A stretch of DNA of 64,000 bases from Shewanella nanhaiensis (GTDB lineage Bacteria > Pseudomonadota > Gammaproteobacteria > Enterobacterales > Shewanellaceae), in assembly GCF_019457885.1 (NCBI RefSeq), contig NZ_JAHZST010000004.1:1-64000 (forward strand), read 5' to 3'. Position 1 is the first letter of the stretch; each line of letters starts with the position of its first letter. The position numbers and the translations under genes are program-made. This document shows, in pieces, positions 34,242 to 43,410 of this stretch. The notes beneath the pieces were generated by a model. It worked only from the letters and a program-made list of their open reading frames with translations, had not been told where the DNA came from and searched no databases.

Positions 34242-35099
34242 CTATATATGATCGCGAATAATGGTGTGCAGGTTGAAACAGTCACGTCGGCTCTGTTGGT
34301 GACTCAAGGGCTCACTGCCTCTTGTGCGCTGCTTATCTGTGAACCAGACACTACCTGCTGCGCTTTGAGAGCTACACTCTAAAAAACCATCGGAGCAATC
34401 ATCTAGCCAGTTTTGAGTGGTTTCTAAAGCCACTTGGTATTGGTATCCAGCGCAGTAACTATCACCATCCCAAATTGCCGAGTCGACATCGGAGCCAACA
34501 ACTGCTTCAAAGGGGGCGCTTAATGAAGGTCTGCCTTGGGTGCCATTAAGCCAAGTGCTGTTGTAATAGCTCATCCAGCTCACTTGTTGCTGTTTAACAG
34601 CGTCACTGCCATATCCCAATATCCAACCTAAAGTTGTTTCAAATACTGAGCCTTGGTTGACGGCGTCGGCCAGTGGAGTACCACCACTAGAGGGGGCGAT
34701 AGCAACGACTCGGTTAACGGCATTGATAATAGTAGGGTATCGGCTATCCCAGGTTGGATTTGACAGTATCCACCTGACCACATTGCCACCATTAGAGTGG
34801 GTAATTAGGGTGAGGTCATCGATATTTTTGCTATCGATAAATTGAGTGAGTTGGGTTGCAAGGCAACCAGAAGCTGCAGCATCCCACATATATTGATCAA
34901 AATCGCAGTTAACGACCATGTAGTTATTAGGTTGCGAGATACCTTGGCGAATTGTGTTGATAAAATTTGGATTCCAGTAATCGTTGAGTGCATCACTTTG
35001 GTCTCCGGTTCCATGTACAAATGCGACCCCACTTGCACTTTGGGCCAATGGGCTGACAGCAAACAGACCCAAGAGTAGTAACTTGTAGTAATGTTTCAT
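34242..35099 (-). CDS. Secreted lipase-like alpha/beta hydrolase
   Basis: A 285-residue hydrolase with a signal peptide (hydrophobic core 6-17, cleavage near QSA-SG). The oxyanion region is VAFVHGTGDQSD (25-36). The nucleophile elbow reads THSNGG with Ser102, replacing the usual GHSxG by Thr at the first position. Several cysteines (65, 79, and pairs near 215, 235 and 241) suggest disulfides in the exported protein. The C-terminal His acid/base pair cannot be pinned down. It is the first gene of a two-gene unit with the DUF4785-like lipoprotein, and a 20-bp palindrome lies in its promoter region. Confidence 0.75.
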   Translation of the reverse strand: MKHYYKLLLLGLFAVSPLAQSASGVAFVHGTGDQSDALNDYWNPNFINTIRQGISQPNNYMVVNCDFDQYMWDAAASGCLATQLTQFIDSKNIDDLTLITHSNGGNVVRWILSNPTWDSRYPTIINAVNRVVAIAPSSGGTPLADAVNQGSVFETTLGWILGYGSDAVKQQQVSWMSYYNSTWLNGTQGRPSLSAPFEAVVGSDVDSAIWDGDSYCAGYQYQVALETTQNWLDDCSDGFLECSSQSAAGSVWFTDKQRTRGSEPLSHQQSRRDCFNLHTIIRDHI

Positions 35100-35135
35100 T
35101 GGCTTTTCTCTTTATTATATTGTTAATCGGGTAAA

Positions 35136-35155
35136 GAGGTCTGACGTCAGACCTC
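35136..35155. promoter_or_regulatory. Perfect 20-bp palindrome upstream of the lipase gene
   Basis: GAGGTCTGACGTCAGACCTC is a complete dyad with no spacer, 36 bp before the lipase start on the minus strand. Perfect symmetry without a T-run points to a dimeric regulator site rather than a terminator. The regulator is not identifiable. Confidence 0.55.
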
Positions 35156-35818
35156 ATTGGCACAACCTAACGGCTAGTTTTTGTGCTATCAAGTAAAATC
35201 GGTAGTACATTAGTACCCTTTAAACTAAAGGCATGCAGGTGCTGTTTGAAATTTTATCTTCTATCTAGATTTGGCAGTAGTTAGAGACGATAAATAGTGA
35301 AGGGGTTTGTTTTAAAAAATTTTTTACTTCGTTTCTATATTTTTCGGGTGCGAGATAATTATCTTATTTTTGGTTTTTTATGTGTAATTAATCTATTTTT
35401 ATTACCGTTGTTAGTAGTTAGTACTGCTTGGGTTAAGATGCTGTAGAACGTTTTCTAACCTGTTTTAGTTTGTTTACTAGTATGGGATAACGGCTTGATT
35501 AATCATGATTTCGTTAATTGCCCATCCTCTCAAAAATCCATTTTGAAAAGTTTTATATATCTGCATTTGAGCTCCTATGCTGGTTAAAAGCTAATATATT
35601 GTTAAAGTTGTTGTGTTGAAAATGCCATGAATTCAGCTTTAGTTTAATAATAAAATTGAAAGGGAATATTTTAACTTGTTGATAATAAAGGGGTGAAATC
35701 TTTATTGTGTTTATTTGTTATATCCTAATTGCATTATTGGTTAATACTGGATAAATTGAACTTAGTAGCATTGCCGAGAGAAATTTGTTTAACAGTAAGC
35801 CGGAGTAAGTTGATAACC
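35156..35818. other. Long AT-rich intergenic region before aroG
   Basis: About 660 bp between the divergent lipase and aroG genes. The frames are short and without ribosome binding sites. I looked for a TyrR box (TGTAAA-N6-TTTACA) and a leader peptide rich in Phe or Tyr near aroG and did not find a clear one. The stretch holds many AT-rich blocks and could carry upstream promoter elements, but I cannot name any. Confidence 0.5.
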
Positions 35819-36877
35819 ATGTATTATAAAAATGATGATGTACGAATAAATAAGATCAAAGAGCTATTGCCTCCCATTGCGATTCTGGAACGATTTCCGG
35901 CAACCGAGAACGCGTCGGCAACGGTTTTTAATGCACGTGACAATATACATCACATTCTTAGAAAAAATGATGATCGCTTACTGGTCGTTGTCGGCCCTTG
36001 TTCGATTCATGACCCTGTAGCGGCGCTCGAATATGGCCGGAAACTGGTCAAGCTAAGAGAGCAGTATAAAGACCAGCTTGAGATAGTGATGCGAGTCTAT
36101 TTTGAGAAGCCTCGCACGACCGTAGGTTGGAAAGGTTTGATTAACGATCCTGATATGGATAACAGCTTCAAGCTCAATGATGGTTTACGAACTGCACGTA
36201 AGTTGCTGCTGGATCTTAATGATACGGGGATGCCAACAGCCGGTGAGTTTCTTGATATGATCACGCCTCAATATGTGGCAGATCTCATGTGTTGGGGAGC
36301 GATTGGTGCTAGGACTACAGAGTCTCAAGTGCATCGCGAGTTGGCATCGGGTCTATCTAGCCCTGTTGGTTTTAAAAATGGTACCGATGGCACTATTAAG
36401 GTCGCTATAGATGCGATTGGAGCGGCAAGTGCACCTCACCACTTTCTTTCTGTGACCAAGTTTGGCCATTCAGCCATTGTTGAGACGAAAGGAAACGCTG
36501 ATTGCCACATTATCCTTCGTGGTGGCAAAGAGCCTAACTACAGCGCCGAGCATGTGAGTGAAATTAAGCAGCAGCTTGATAAAGCAGAGCTGGATCTCAA
36601 CATCATGATCGATTTCAGCCATGCTAACAGTGCTAAGCAGTTTAAACGTCAGTTATTAGTAGGCGAAGATGTTGCGGGTCAATTAAGCAAAGGTGACAAA
36701 GCCATTTTTGGTGTGATGATTGAAAGTAATCTTATTGAGGGGCGTCAGGATTATATTCAGGGCGAGCCTTTATGCTATGGACAGAGTATTACCGATGCTT
36801 GTATCGGATGGAATGATACTGAATCGCTGCTTGAGACACTAAATCAAAGTGTCAAAGCTAGACGTGATAATATATAA
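35819..36877 (+). CDS. aroG: DAHP synthase, AroG type
   Basis: A 352-residue class I 3-deoxy-D-arabino-heptulosonate 7-phosphate synthase, the first step of the shikimate pathway, joining phosphoenolpyruvate and erythrose 4-phosphate. The start MYYKNDDVRINKIKELLPP matches E. coli AroG (MNYQNDDLRIKEIKELLPP); a frame from 35729 would add 30 non-homologous residues. VGPCSIHDP, MRVYFEKPRTTVGWKGLIND, GARTTESQ and IDFSHANS are intact, including the metal and substrate motifs. By homology it should be the phenylalanine-sensitive isoenzyme. It ends at a strong terminator. Confidence 0.93.
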   Translation: MYYKNDDVRINKIKELLPPIAILERFPATENASATVFNARDNIHHILRKNDDRLLVVVGPCSIHDPVAALEYGRKLVKLREQYKDQLEIVMRVYFEKPRTTVGWKGLINDPDMDNSFKLNDGLRTARKLLLDLNDTGMPTAGEFLDMITPQYVADLMCWGAIGARTTESQVHRELASGLSSPVGFKNGTDGTIKVAIDAIGAASAPHHFLSVTKFGHSAIVETKGNADCHIILRGGKEPNYSAEHVSEIKQQLDKAELDLNIMIDFSHANSAKQFKRQLLVGEDVAGQLSKGDKAIFGVMIESNLIEGRQDYIQGEPLCYGQSITDACIGWNDTESLLETLNQSVKARRDNI

Positions 36878-36891
36878 GTTAAAGCAGATGT

Positions 36892-36920
36892 AAAAAAGGA
36901 GGCTAAAGCCTCCTTTTTTA
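36892..36920. terminator. Terminator after aroG
   Basis: AAAAAAGGAGGC pairs with GCCTCCTTTTTT around TAAA. It can serve both aroG and the small gene converging from the right. Confidence 0.9.
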
Positions 36921-36944
36921 TTGTCAAACATTGGCTTATAGTAA

Positions 36945-37121
36945 TTAGCCTTTGCCCTGTTTAACTATATATTCGTTGGCTTTAGCAAGACTTCCAAATG
37001 AAGCAATGAGGTTATTTTGACCTTTTTTCTGGATATCAGTGTCGCCCGATTGGGTCATCATCCATACCCAGGTTTGAATGAGAGGCAATGGGGGATATTG
37101 ATTTTTTGATGAATCCAGCAT
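36945..37121 (-). CDS. Small hypothetical protein
   Basis: A 58-residue protein, start chosen at 37121 because AAGGAAA lies just upstream; the frame open from 37148 lacks such a site. The sequence MLDSSKNQYPPLPLIQTWVW...KKGQNNLIASFGSLAKANEYIVKQGKG (quoted in part) is soluble and basic, with a central Trp-rich stretch. No function is recognised. It converges on aroG. Confidence 0.65.
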   Translation of the reverse strand: MLDSSKNQYPPLPLIQTWVWMMTQSGDTDIQKKGQNNLIASFGSLAKANEYIVKQGKG

Positions 37122-37421
37122 GTATATTTCCTTAAAATAACTGAGCAAGAAATAGTGATTCCTTACCTTGAGCGGCTGTAAGCTTCTGGGTCGAAGAGTA
37201 TCAAATTCTTTTCATTTGCATAACAGCAATTGGCTTCATTCAAGCCATATTAAAAAATAATCACACGTGTCGATACCTTAGTCTATATTATTTTTTATCT
37301 TTGTCAGTCAAAAGTATTACTTGGGTTTTAATTAAACAGGGTTGGTAAGATGAAAATTGAATATACTTTAATCTGTCATACCGAGATTTTTTAGTTCAAC
37401 AAACTTATAAATGGAATTTTA

Positions 37422-39197
37422 ATGCGCCCTTCTCTCTATTTCGATGGACCTGTAGATAAACTAAATTGGCATGTGCTTAAACTCCTGTGGCCCTACCTTT
37501 TTGAGTATAAAAAGCGCGTTGCTTTAGCTCTTTTATGTTTAATTATCGCTAAAGTTGCCAGTGTTTCTTTACCCTTTGTGCTTAAATCTCTAGTTGATAC
37601 ATTGACTGAAGCGTCACCTGAGCAGTTGATTAGCGTGCCTATCTCTTTGGTTATCGCTTATGGGTCACTGCGCCTGTTAAACACCCTTATTTCTGAAGTT
37701 AGAGATACCCTTTTTGGCCGAGTGACTGAGCGTGCTATACGTCGTTTAGGCCTGTCTGTTTTTGAGCATCTGCATCGATTAGATCTCGAGTTTCACCTAG
37801 AGCGCAGGACCGGAGGTTTATCCAGGGACATAGAGCGGGGAACCAGCGGGGTTAACTTTTTGATGCGATTTATGGTGTTTAATATTGTGCCGACAATATT
37901 AGAGATCGCTCTGGTGATAGGCATTCTGTTTTACAACTATGGGGTTGCATTTGCAACGATTACCTTAGGAGCTGTTGTGGCCTATGTGGCTTTTTCCGTA
38001 TTAGCTACAGAGTGGCGAACAGGTTTTGTGAGAGAGGCAGCAAAAGCCGATTCACACTCAAATTCTCGTGCAATAGACAGCTTGCTTAATTATGAGACGG
38101 TAAAATATTTCAACAATGAAACCTATGAAGCGCAAAGGTATGACATGGCACTGGAGGAGTGGGAGCATGCAAAGCGCAAGAATCGTTTATCTCTTTTTGC
38201 GCTCAATGCGGGTCAAGCGTTTATTATCTCAACGGCAATGACCTTGATGCTCGCCTTAGCAGGATCTCACGTGGTGAGTGGCGAAATGACTATAGGTGAT
38301 TTTGTGTTGATAAATGCTTTTATGATGCAGTTATTTATTCCACTGAACTTTTTAGGTTTTGTCTATCGCGAGATCAGAGGGGCACTAGCTAATATTGAGC
38401 GTATGTTTGGCTTATTAGACAGAAAGCCTCTGATTGAAGATAAAGAGAATGCAAAAAAGCTGGCGATAGGAGCGGGTGAATTAACATTTGAGGATGTTAG
38501 CTTTAGCTATGATTCCCGTCAGATCTTAACATCGATCAGCTTCTCTATTTTACCGGGTCAGAAAGTGGCGATTGTCGGCGATAGTGGTGCCGGCAAGTCA
38601 ACCATAGTGAAACTTCTGTTTCGTTTTTATGATGTAGATAGCGGTAGCATCAGTTTAGATGGGGTAAATATTGACTCACTAACTCAACATGCTCTGAGGC
38701 AATCCATAGCGATAGTGCCCCAAGATACAGTGCTCTTTAATGACTCCTTATTAGAGAATATTCGTTATGGCAGGCCAGGTGCTAGTGATGATGATGTTGC
38801 TGAGGTTATTAAGATGGCGCACCTTGCTCACTTTGTTAGCTCCCTGCCCGAAGGCTGGGATACTAAGGTAGGAGAGAGGGGATTAAAGCTTTCTGGCGGT
38901 GAGAAACAACGGGTTGCGATTGCAAGAGCGATCTTAAAGGGCTCTCCTTTATTAGTGTTTGATGAGGCGACATCATCACTCGATAGTCACTCTGAACAGG
39001 CGATATTAACCGCATTGAAAGAGGTGGCTAAGGGGCATACAAGCTTGGTGATTGCACATAGATTATCGACCGTGGTTGATGCCGATCAGATTATAGTGTT
39101 GAGCCAAGGTCAAATTGTTGAAACAGGCGACCATTCATCTCTATTAAAAAACAATGGTTTATATTCCAAATTGTGGACTATCCAAAATCAAAAATGA
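37422..39197 (+). CDS. Atm1-type ABC transporter (fused permease-ATPase)
   Basis: A 591-residue half-transporter. The N-terminal membrane domain has six segments between about 30 and 300. The ATPase domain shows Walker A GDSGAGKST (386-394), the Q-loop VPQDTVLFNDSL, the signature LSGGEKQRVAIARA (about 490-503), Walker B LLVFDEATSSLD (about 510-521) and the H-loop AHRLSTV. Conserved YFNNETYE and NAGQAFIISTAMTLML in the membrane domain are typical of the Atm1/HMT1 group, which exports glutathione-linked sulfur, iron-sulfur precursors or metal conjugates. It probably acts as a homodimer. The substrate here is not known. Confidence 0.9.
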   Translation: MRPSLYFDGPVDKLNWHVLKLLWPYLFEYKKRVALALLCLIIAKVASVSLPFVLKSLVDTLTEASPEQLISVPISLVIAYGSLRLLNTLISEVRDTLFGRVTERAIRRLGLSVFEHLHRLDLEFHLERRTGGLSRDIERGTSGVNFLMRFMVFNIVPTILEIALVIGILFYNYGVAFATITLGAVVAYVAFSVLATEWRTGFVREAAKADSHSNSRAIDSLLNYETVKYFNNETYEAQRYDMALEEWEHAKRKNRLSLFALNAGQAFIISTAMTLMLALAGSHVVSGEMTIGDFVLINAFMMQLFIPLNFLGFVYREIRGALANIERMFGLLDRKPLIEDKENAKKLAIGAGELTFEDVSFSYDSRQILTSISFSILPGQKVAIVGDSGAGKSTIVKLLFRFYDVDSGSISLDGVNIDSLTQHALRQSIAIVPQDTVLFNDSLLENIRYGRPGASDDDVAEVIKMAHLAHFVSSLPEGWDTKVGERGLKLSGGEKQRVAIARAILKGSPLLVFDEATSSLDSHSEQAILTALKEVAKGHTSLVIAHRLSTVVDADQIIVLSQGQIVETGDHSSLLKNNGLYSKLWTIQNQK

Positions 39198-39270
39198 GAG
39201 TTCAGCATAGGTTCAGCTAAGCAGTTGTATAATAGCCATACTCAAAGATAACAACTTGGTGAGATAATTG

Positions 39271-39534
39271 ATGAAGAATATTCCTTTGCAAGTCAACATT
39301 GAAGGTCAGGATAGCACTGTTGATACTGATTGGTTGGCGATAATGGCAACCTTAAAAAAACGCGGGCTGTCACAGAGTGAATTATCTACCATCTATCAGG
39401 AGTTATCTGCGGGAATGCGTGTGACAACTCGAGGCTTAACCTTAGCCGAAATCAAGCCCAGCATCGCTTTAGATGGGATTATTCGTGAAACTAAATTTTC
39501 AGAGAATGATTATGTGGGCATGATGCGCGCGTAA
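39271..39534 (+). CDS. Small hypothetical protein
   Basis: An 87-residue acidic soluble protein downstream of the ABC transporter, 73 bp after its stop. The start is at 39271, although a TTG one codon earlier is possible. A helical core (DWLAIMATLKKRGLSQSELS) is followed by GMRVTTRGLTLAEIKP. No known domain. It may share transcription with the transporter. Confidence 0.6.
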   Translation: MKNIPLQVNIEGQDSTVDTDWLAIMATLKKRGLSQSELSTIYQELSAGMRVTTRGLTLAEIKPSIALDGIIRETKFSENDYVGMMRA

Positions 39535-39619
39535 GCTTAATGCTAGTCTTCCAACTTGACTTAGTCTCTAGCTAAAAAAGTCTTCTAGCTAAAAAGAGTA
39601 GAAGCTATTGTGCTGAACT

Positions 39620-39811
39620 CTATTTGGTCTTCCAGCCTTTGCATGACAAACTGATATTTTTAGGTTCAGTTGGCATAGGTAATAAGCTGATGATCTCGCC
39701 TTGGTGATAGCAAATCGTCTCTCCCTCAATAACCGTAAAGCGTTCACAGCTTTGACAGCTTAGTGACGGCTCCTTAGTTGATGGAACTTGATTTACATAT
39801 TCTGAACTCAA
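39620..39811 (-). CDS. Small cysteine-rich hypothetical protein
   Basis: A 63-residue protein starting at TTG with GAGGAG six bases upstream. Four cysteines, CQSC (about 19-22), C34 and C57, with CYHQG and SCKGW, could form a metal or disulfide site. It has no signal peptide and no recognised family. Confidence 0.55.
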   Translation of the reverse strand: MSSEYVNQVPSTKEPSLSCQSCERFTVIEGETICYHQGEIISLLPMPTEPKNISLSCKGWKTK

Positions 39812-39988
39812 TTCGAACTCCTCATTAATTTGTTAGGTGTATTGGTTTTCACAGGCGCGGATTGTGAAGCATGTCTCAATAAAACGCCAGCACTCATTAT
39901 TGGTAACTCATCATATTTGAGCAATTATACTAATTGCTAATATTCATTTCTAATTCTTCCCTATTGCTAGGTTATAATATCTATCTGT

Positions 39989-40528
39989 TTAATCACCATA
40001 TTTTGTGTGGATTAAGCCAACCTTGTTATCAGGTGAGATAGATAAAATGTATATATTGTTGTAGTCAGTTTCAGCTATTTTGTCGATCTCAGGTCCGCCT
40101 AATGCAGTAATAAGCATTGAAATCGTATTAGAGTGACCGGCGACTAGCACATTGCCAGTTTCAGCTTTAATGGCTTTAGCTCCCTCTCTTATATGTTTTT
40201 TTATTCCACCCTCTAGTCCCATGATTTTTATCACCATATCTCTACTTTTACTGATAGGTTTAAGGGTGGCTTGAGTGCGCTTAAAGGGAGTGGCGTATAG
40301 GGCACTGAGTGGCATCTCCTTTAGCGCAAGGCGTAGTAGATCCGCGCGCTGCTCACCTGCTGGCGTCAAGGCTGGATCTTTTCCTTGGTGTTGTTGCTTC
40401 TCTGCATGCCTTACCAAGATAACGACTTTACCCTCTGGTTCGATAGCTGAGAGCTTAGGTTCTGAGGCAAGAAGAGGCGTGGTAAAAAAGAGTAATAAGA
40501 TAATGGGGAATAAGAGAAATCTTGTCAT
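39989..40528 (-). CDS. Exported histidine phosphatase (SixA-like)
   Basis: A 179-residue histidine phosphatase superfamily protein. A signal peptide ends at about LLASEP (residue 22). The catalytic RHG-type motif is LVRHAEK (about 38-44), and the second histidine lies in AGHSNT (about 131-136). The cytoplasmic SixA of E. coli shares this fold, but this protein is predicted to be periplasmic. The gene diverges from the DUF5610 gene, with about 116 bp between them. Its substrate is not known. Confidence 0.82.
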   Translation of the reverse strand: MTRFLLFPIILLLFFTTPLLASEPKLSAIEPEGKVVILVRHAEKQQHQGKDPALTPAGEQRADLLRLALKEMPLSALYATPFKRTQATLKPISKSRDMVIKIMGLEGGIKKHIREGAKAIKAETGNVLVAGHSNTISMLITALGGPEIDKIAETDYNNIYILSISPDNKVGLIHTKYGD

Positions 40529-40644
40529 ATTTAGTCACCTATTTTTTCGAATATAGCAAGATAACAAATTAAATTAATAAAAACTAAAGTTGCATAAAAA
40601 ATGGTCGATAATGATTGTATAAAGTTATCATTTGAGAGGCTGTT

Positions 40645-41238
40645 ATGGAAATTAAAAACCATGGCGCAGAAGTATCCCAAGCTGCAAAAAGTAATACTCA
40701 GACAACCGAGAATCATGGAAAGTCAGTCTCTGAGGTGGCGACAAATAAAACGGCTTACGCCAGTAGTAAACAGCTGATGAACTCAGCCATTATTTCAGCA
40801 CAGCAAGAGGTCAGCTTAAGCTCAAGTAATGAACCACTTGTACTGCTTTACCGTGCAGCAATTGAAGCGATTAATGAAGAGTTAGCTCCCTCAATGGGTG
40901 AGAATGCGTTACAAACAGCCTATGACAATGGGGTTGATACATCGCCTGAAGCAACCGCTGACAGGATCGTCAGTTTTGCCACTAACTTTTTTAGCTTATA
41001 CCAAGAGCAGAACTCCAATATGTCATTCGATGAGCAGTTGACCTCATTTATGGAGATCATTGGTGGGGCGATCGATCAAGGCTTTGATGAGGCTAAAGAT
41101 ATTCTAAACGGCTTACAAGTTTTGGAAGGTGACATCGCTGATGGTGTTGAGCAGACCTACTCCTTGGTTCAAGATGGGCTATTAGCATTTAAAGAGAGTG
41201 TCAGCTCTGACAAAGGTGATGCAGCCATATCCTCTTAA
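40645..41238 (+). CDS. DUF5610 domain protein
   Basis: A 197-residue protein without a signal peptide. After an N-terminal polar segment (MEIKNHGAEVSQAAKSNTQT) a DUF5610 domain runs from about residue 65 to 180, with LLYRAAIEAINEELAPSMG, SPEATADRIVSFATNFF and LQVLEGDIADGVEQTYSLV. This domain is known from flagellar-gene neighbourhoods and other contexts in proteobacteria and has no assigned activity. The ATG follows GAGAGG. Nothing in the neighbours (a phosphatase and ferredoxin reductase) fixes its role. Confidence 0.8.
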   Translation: MEIKNHGAEVSQAAKSNTQTTENHGKSVSEVATNKTAYASSKQLMNSAIISAQQEVSLSSSNEPLVLLYRAAIEAINEELAPSMGENALQTAYDNGVDTSPEATADRIVSFATNFFSLYQEQNSNMSFDEQLTSFMEIIGGAIDQGFDEAKDILNGLQVLEGDIADGVEQTYSLVQDGLLAFKESVSSDKGDAAISS

Positions 41239-41318
41239 TCTTTAGCAAGCCCAATTGGTATTACCCCCTCTTATATGCTAAATATCAATTAGGAAAACTA
41301 TAGATATCGGAGCGATGA

Positions 41319-42059
41319 ATGTGGGTTGATGGCGAAGTTATTGAACGAACGGAATGGTGTGACAATTTATTCTCTTTAAAGATCAAAGCTAGTATCGAAC
41401 CTTATATCGCAGGTCAGTTTATTAAGTTAAGTCAGATAATTAATGATAAGAGGATCGGCAGAGCTTACTCTATTGTTAATGCCCCTAATTCTGATTACGT
41501 TGAAGTTTTGGCTGTGTCGGTACTCGACGGACTGCTATCCCCAAATCTGCAACAGCTTAAGGTTGGTGACCATATTGAGGTGTCCAATAAAGCGGCAGGC
41601 TTTATGACATTAGATGAGGTGCCACCTCAAGGGAAAGATCTTTGGCTTCTGGCCACAGGAACTGCGGTTGGCCCCTTTATCTCCATTCTTGAAACCGATG
41701 AGCCTTGGGAAAGGTTTGAGCATATTATCCTCGTTTATGGTGTGAGAGAAGCGAAAGATCTTGCTTATAAAGAGAAGCTATTAGCACTTGAAAAGCGTTA
41801 CCCTAACCAATTTAAATTACTTTTCTCAGTTACTCGAGAATCATACCCTGATGCGTTAGAGACTAGAATATCCACTGCTTTAGCATCTGGTGAAATTGAG
41901 CAGCGTCTTGGGCTTAAGGTTACCGCTGAAGATTCACAGGTGATGCTTTGTGGTAATCCTGAGATGATTAAGGATGCTAATAATATTTTACTTGAGAAAG
42001 GGCTGAGTAAGAATTTACGACGAGCCCCTGGTCAGATCACGATAGAGAAGTATTGGTAG
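41319..42059 (+). CDS. fpr: Ferredoxin/flavodoxin-NADP reductase
   Basis: A 246-residue FAD protein that reduces ferredoxin or flavodoxin with NADPH. The FAD-binding RAYSIVNAP (about 48-56) is followed by the NADP-binding region WLLATGTAVGPFISILE and VYGVREAKDLAYKE. The short C-terminus LRRAPGQITIEKYW ends with Trp, as in bacterial Fpr proteins (E. coli 248 residues). The start is the ATG at 41319. A GST-like gene follows in the same direction, 31 bp downstream. Confidence 0.93.
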   Translation: MWVDGEVIERTEWCDNLFSLKIKASIEPYIAGQFIKLSQIINDKRIGRAYSIVNAPNSDYVEVLAVSVLDGLLSPNLQQLKVGDHIEVSNKAAGFMTLDEVPPQGKDLWLLATGTAVGPFISILETDEPWERFEHIILVYGVREAKDLAYKEKLLALEKRYPNQFKLLFSVTRESYPDALETRISTALASGEIEQRLGLKVTAEDSQVMLCGNPEMIKDANNILLEKGLSKNLRRAPGQITIEKYW

Positions 42060-42090
42060 CGCTTATCTTTTGGAGCAAGGGATTGATAAA

Positions 42091-42687
42091 ATGAGATTAC
42101 TGTATTCAGATGCTTCCCCGTACTCTCGTTGTGTTCGGGTCTTAATCCGTCATCTTGAGATTACTGGTATTGAGGAGTGCACTGTTGATCCTATGGAAAA
42201 TAGTGAGCTCTTGCTTGAGCTGAACCCGTTAGGAAAAATTCCCTGCTTGCAGCTTAATGATGGTTCGTCCCTCTATGACAGTGAAGTGATTTTACGCTAT
42301 TTAGATCATGAGTTTGGCGCTAATCGCCTATTTGGTGAATATGGGTATAATTGGAAAAATGAGTGTCAGCTGTCACTGATTAATGGCTTATTAGACTCAG
42401 CAGTTGCGCTTAGGCAGGAGCAGATGCGAGAGCTAGAGGGGAAGCGTTCGCTTTTTTGGACATCTAGATTCGAGATGGCTCTGCTTCGTGGATTAAAAGA
42501 GATAGAGCAATCGGGGGTAATGGTGAGTCCTCAGTTGACGATTCAGCAGATAGGATTAGCCTGCCTACTTGAATATCTCGACTTTAGGCATGCAGATCTG
42601 CAATGGAGAAAAGTGGTGCCAGCGACAGCAACTTGGTTGTCTGGCTTTGAACACCTCTCAATGATGAAAAGTACTAGACCAATTTAA
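42091..42687 (+). CDS. Glutathione S-transferase-like protein
   Basis: A 198-residue soluble protein with an N-terminal thioredoxin-fold GST domain (LLYSDASPYSRCVRVLIRHL, about 3-22; NPLGKIPCLQLNDGSSLYDS, about 45-64; ILRYLD) and a helical C-terminal half. Ser10/Cys14 near the N-terminus could be catalytic. The start at 42091 has AAGGGA upstream; the longer frame from 42070 is not supported. It lies in the same operon direction as fpr. Substrate unknown. Confidence 0.82.
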   Translation: MRLLYSDASPYSRCVRVLIRHLEITGIEECTVDPMENSELLLELNPLGKIPCLQLNDGSSLYDSEVILRYLDHEFGANRLFGEYGYNWKNECQLSLINGLLDSAVALRQEQMRELEGKRSLFWTSRFEMALLRGLKEIEQSGVMVSPQLTIQQIGLACLLEYLDFRHADLQWRKVVPATATWLSGFEHLSMMKSTRPI

Positions 42688-42706
42688 TCTGAGCCATCAT
42701 TTTAAC

Positions 42707-43156
42707 CTACTCCTCCCCACGGTCCTCTTTACGGCGGCCTCGCGAGAGTTTTCGGCGGTTTTTTTCGCCGAAGGCTCCATATAGTTCCCTTGTTACGCCA
42801 AAGTCTAACCTTCTGTTTTCCTGAGTGCCTCGTCTATCTTCCTTGTGTTGATAGTGACAATTACATTGAGCAATGTCGCACTCTTTTAGTGGGATATGAG
42901 GCGCTTCGTGTGAGAGGTAGTAAGTGTTATCTATCTCTTTTACTGCTTGGCAAGCAGGCTCGCCTTGAATAATGGTGACACAATGGTAAGGGTGTTCGGT
43001 TGAGCAAAACGGGGTGCTTTTCACCTCGGGAGCCGATTCGGTAATGTGTGTAGGAGCGGCTTTAGCCGCTCTTTTACGTTTTCTATGTGGTTGATGGTAA
43101 ATATAAAAGCTGACAGCGATGATCAACAGAACAAGGATCCCCCCAAGCATGAGCAT
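42707..43156 (-). CDS. Membrane-anchored hypothetical protein with Cys cluster and Arg-rich tail
   Basis: A 149-residue protein with one N-terminal membrane segment (about 4-20), a basic stretch (HRKRKRAAKAA), six cysteines (CSTEHPYHC, PAC, CDIAQCNC at about 51-100) and a charged tail with several DRR/NRR units. The start follows AAAGGAAAA. It converges with the GST-like gene and has no recognised domain. Confidence 0.6.
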   Translation of the reverse strand: MLMLGGILVLLIIAVSFYIYHQPHRKRKRAAKAAPTHITESAPEVKSTPFCSTEHPYHCVTIIQGEPACQAVKEIDNTYYLSHEAPHIPLKECDIAQCNCHYQHKEDRRGTQENRRLDFGVTRELYGAFGEKNRRKLSRGRRKEDRGEE

Positions 43157-43355
43157 ATTTTCCTTTATATAAGAGTCTCTGATTTTATTGTAGTTCGATA
43201 AAATGTATCTGCCTGAATAATGAGGCGAATAAGGATATCTCCTTCGTCAGTTACGCTCTGACTTATCCTATGAGAAGGGAGCAGTATGTGTATGAGTTAA
43301 CAATTTCGATAACAAAACTTGCTCATTGACGGCGGATTTATTACTCTAAGTACAA

Positions 43356-43374
43356 TTGATAACTATTATCATCG
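43356..43374. promoter_or_regulatory. Fur box upstream of fbpA
   Basis: TTGATAACTATTATCATCG matches the Fur consensus (GATAATGATAATCATTATC) well and lies 37-55 bp before the start of an iron(III)-binding protein gene. Confidence 0.75.
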
Positions 43375-43410
43375 CCATGTTGGCTTTGGTGCGCTGTATA
43401 GGGTATATAG

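Noticed and set aside
35100..35818. Leader peptide or TyrR control of aroG
   Set aside because: No TGTAAA-N6-TTTACA site and no short Phe- or Tyr-rich frame followed by a terminator-like structure was found.
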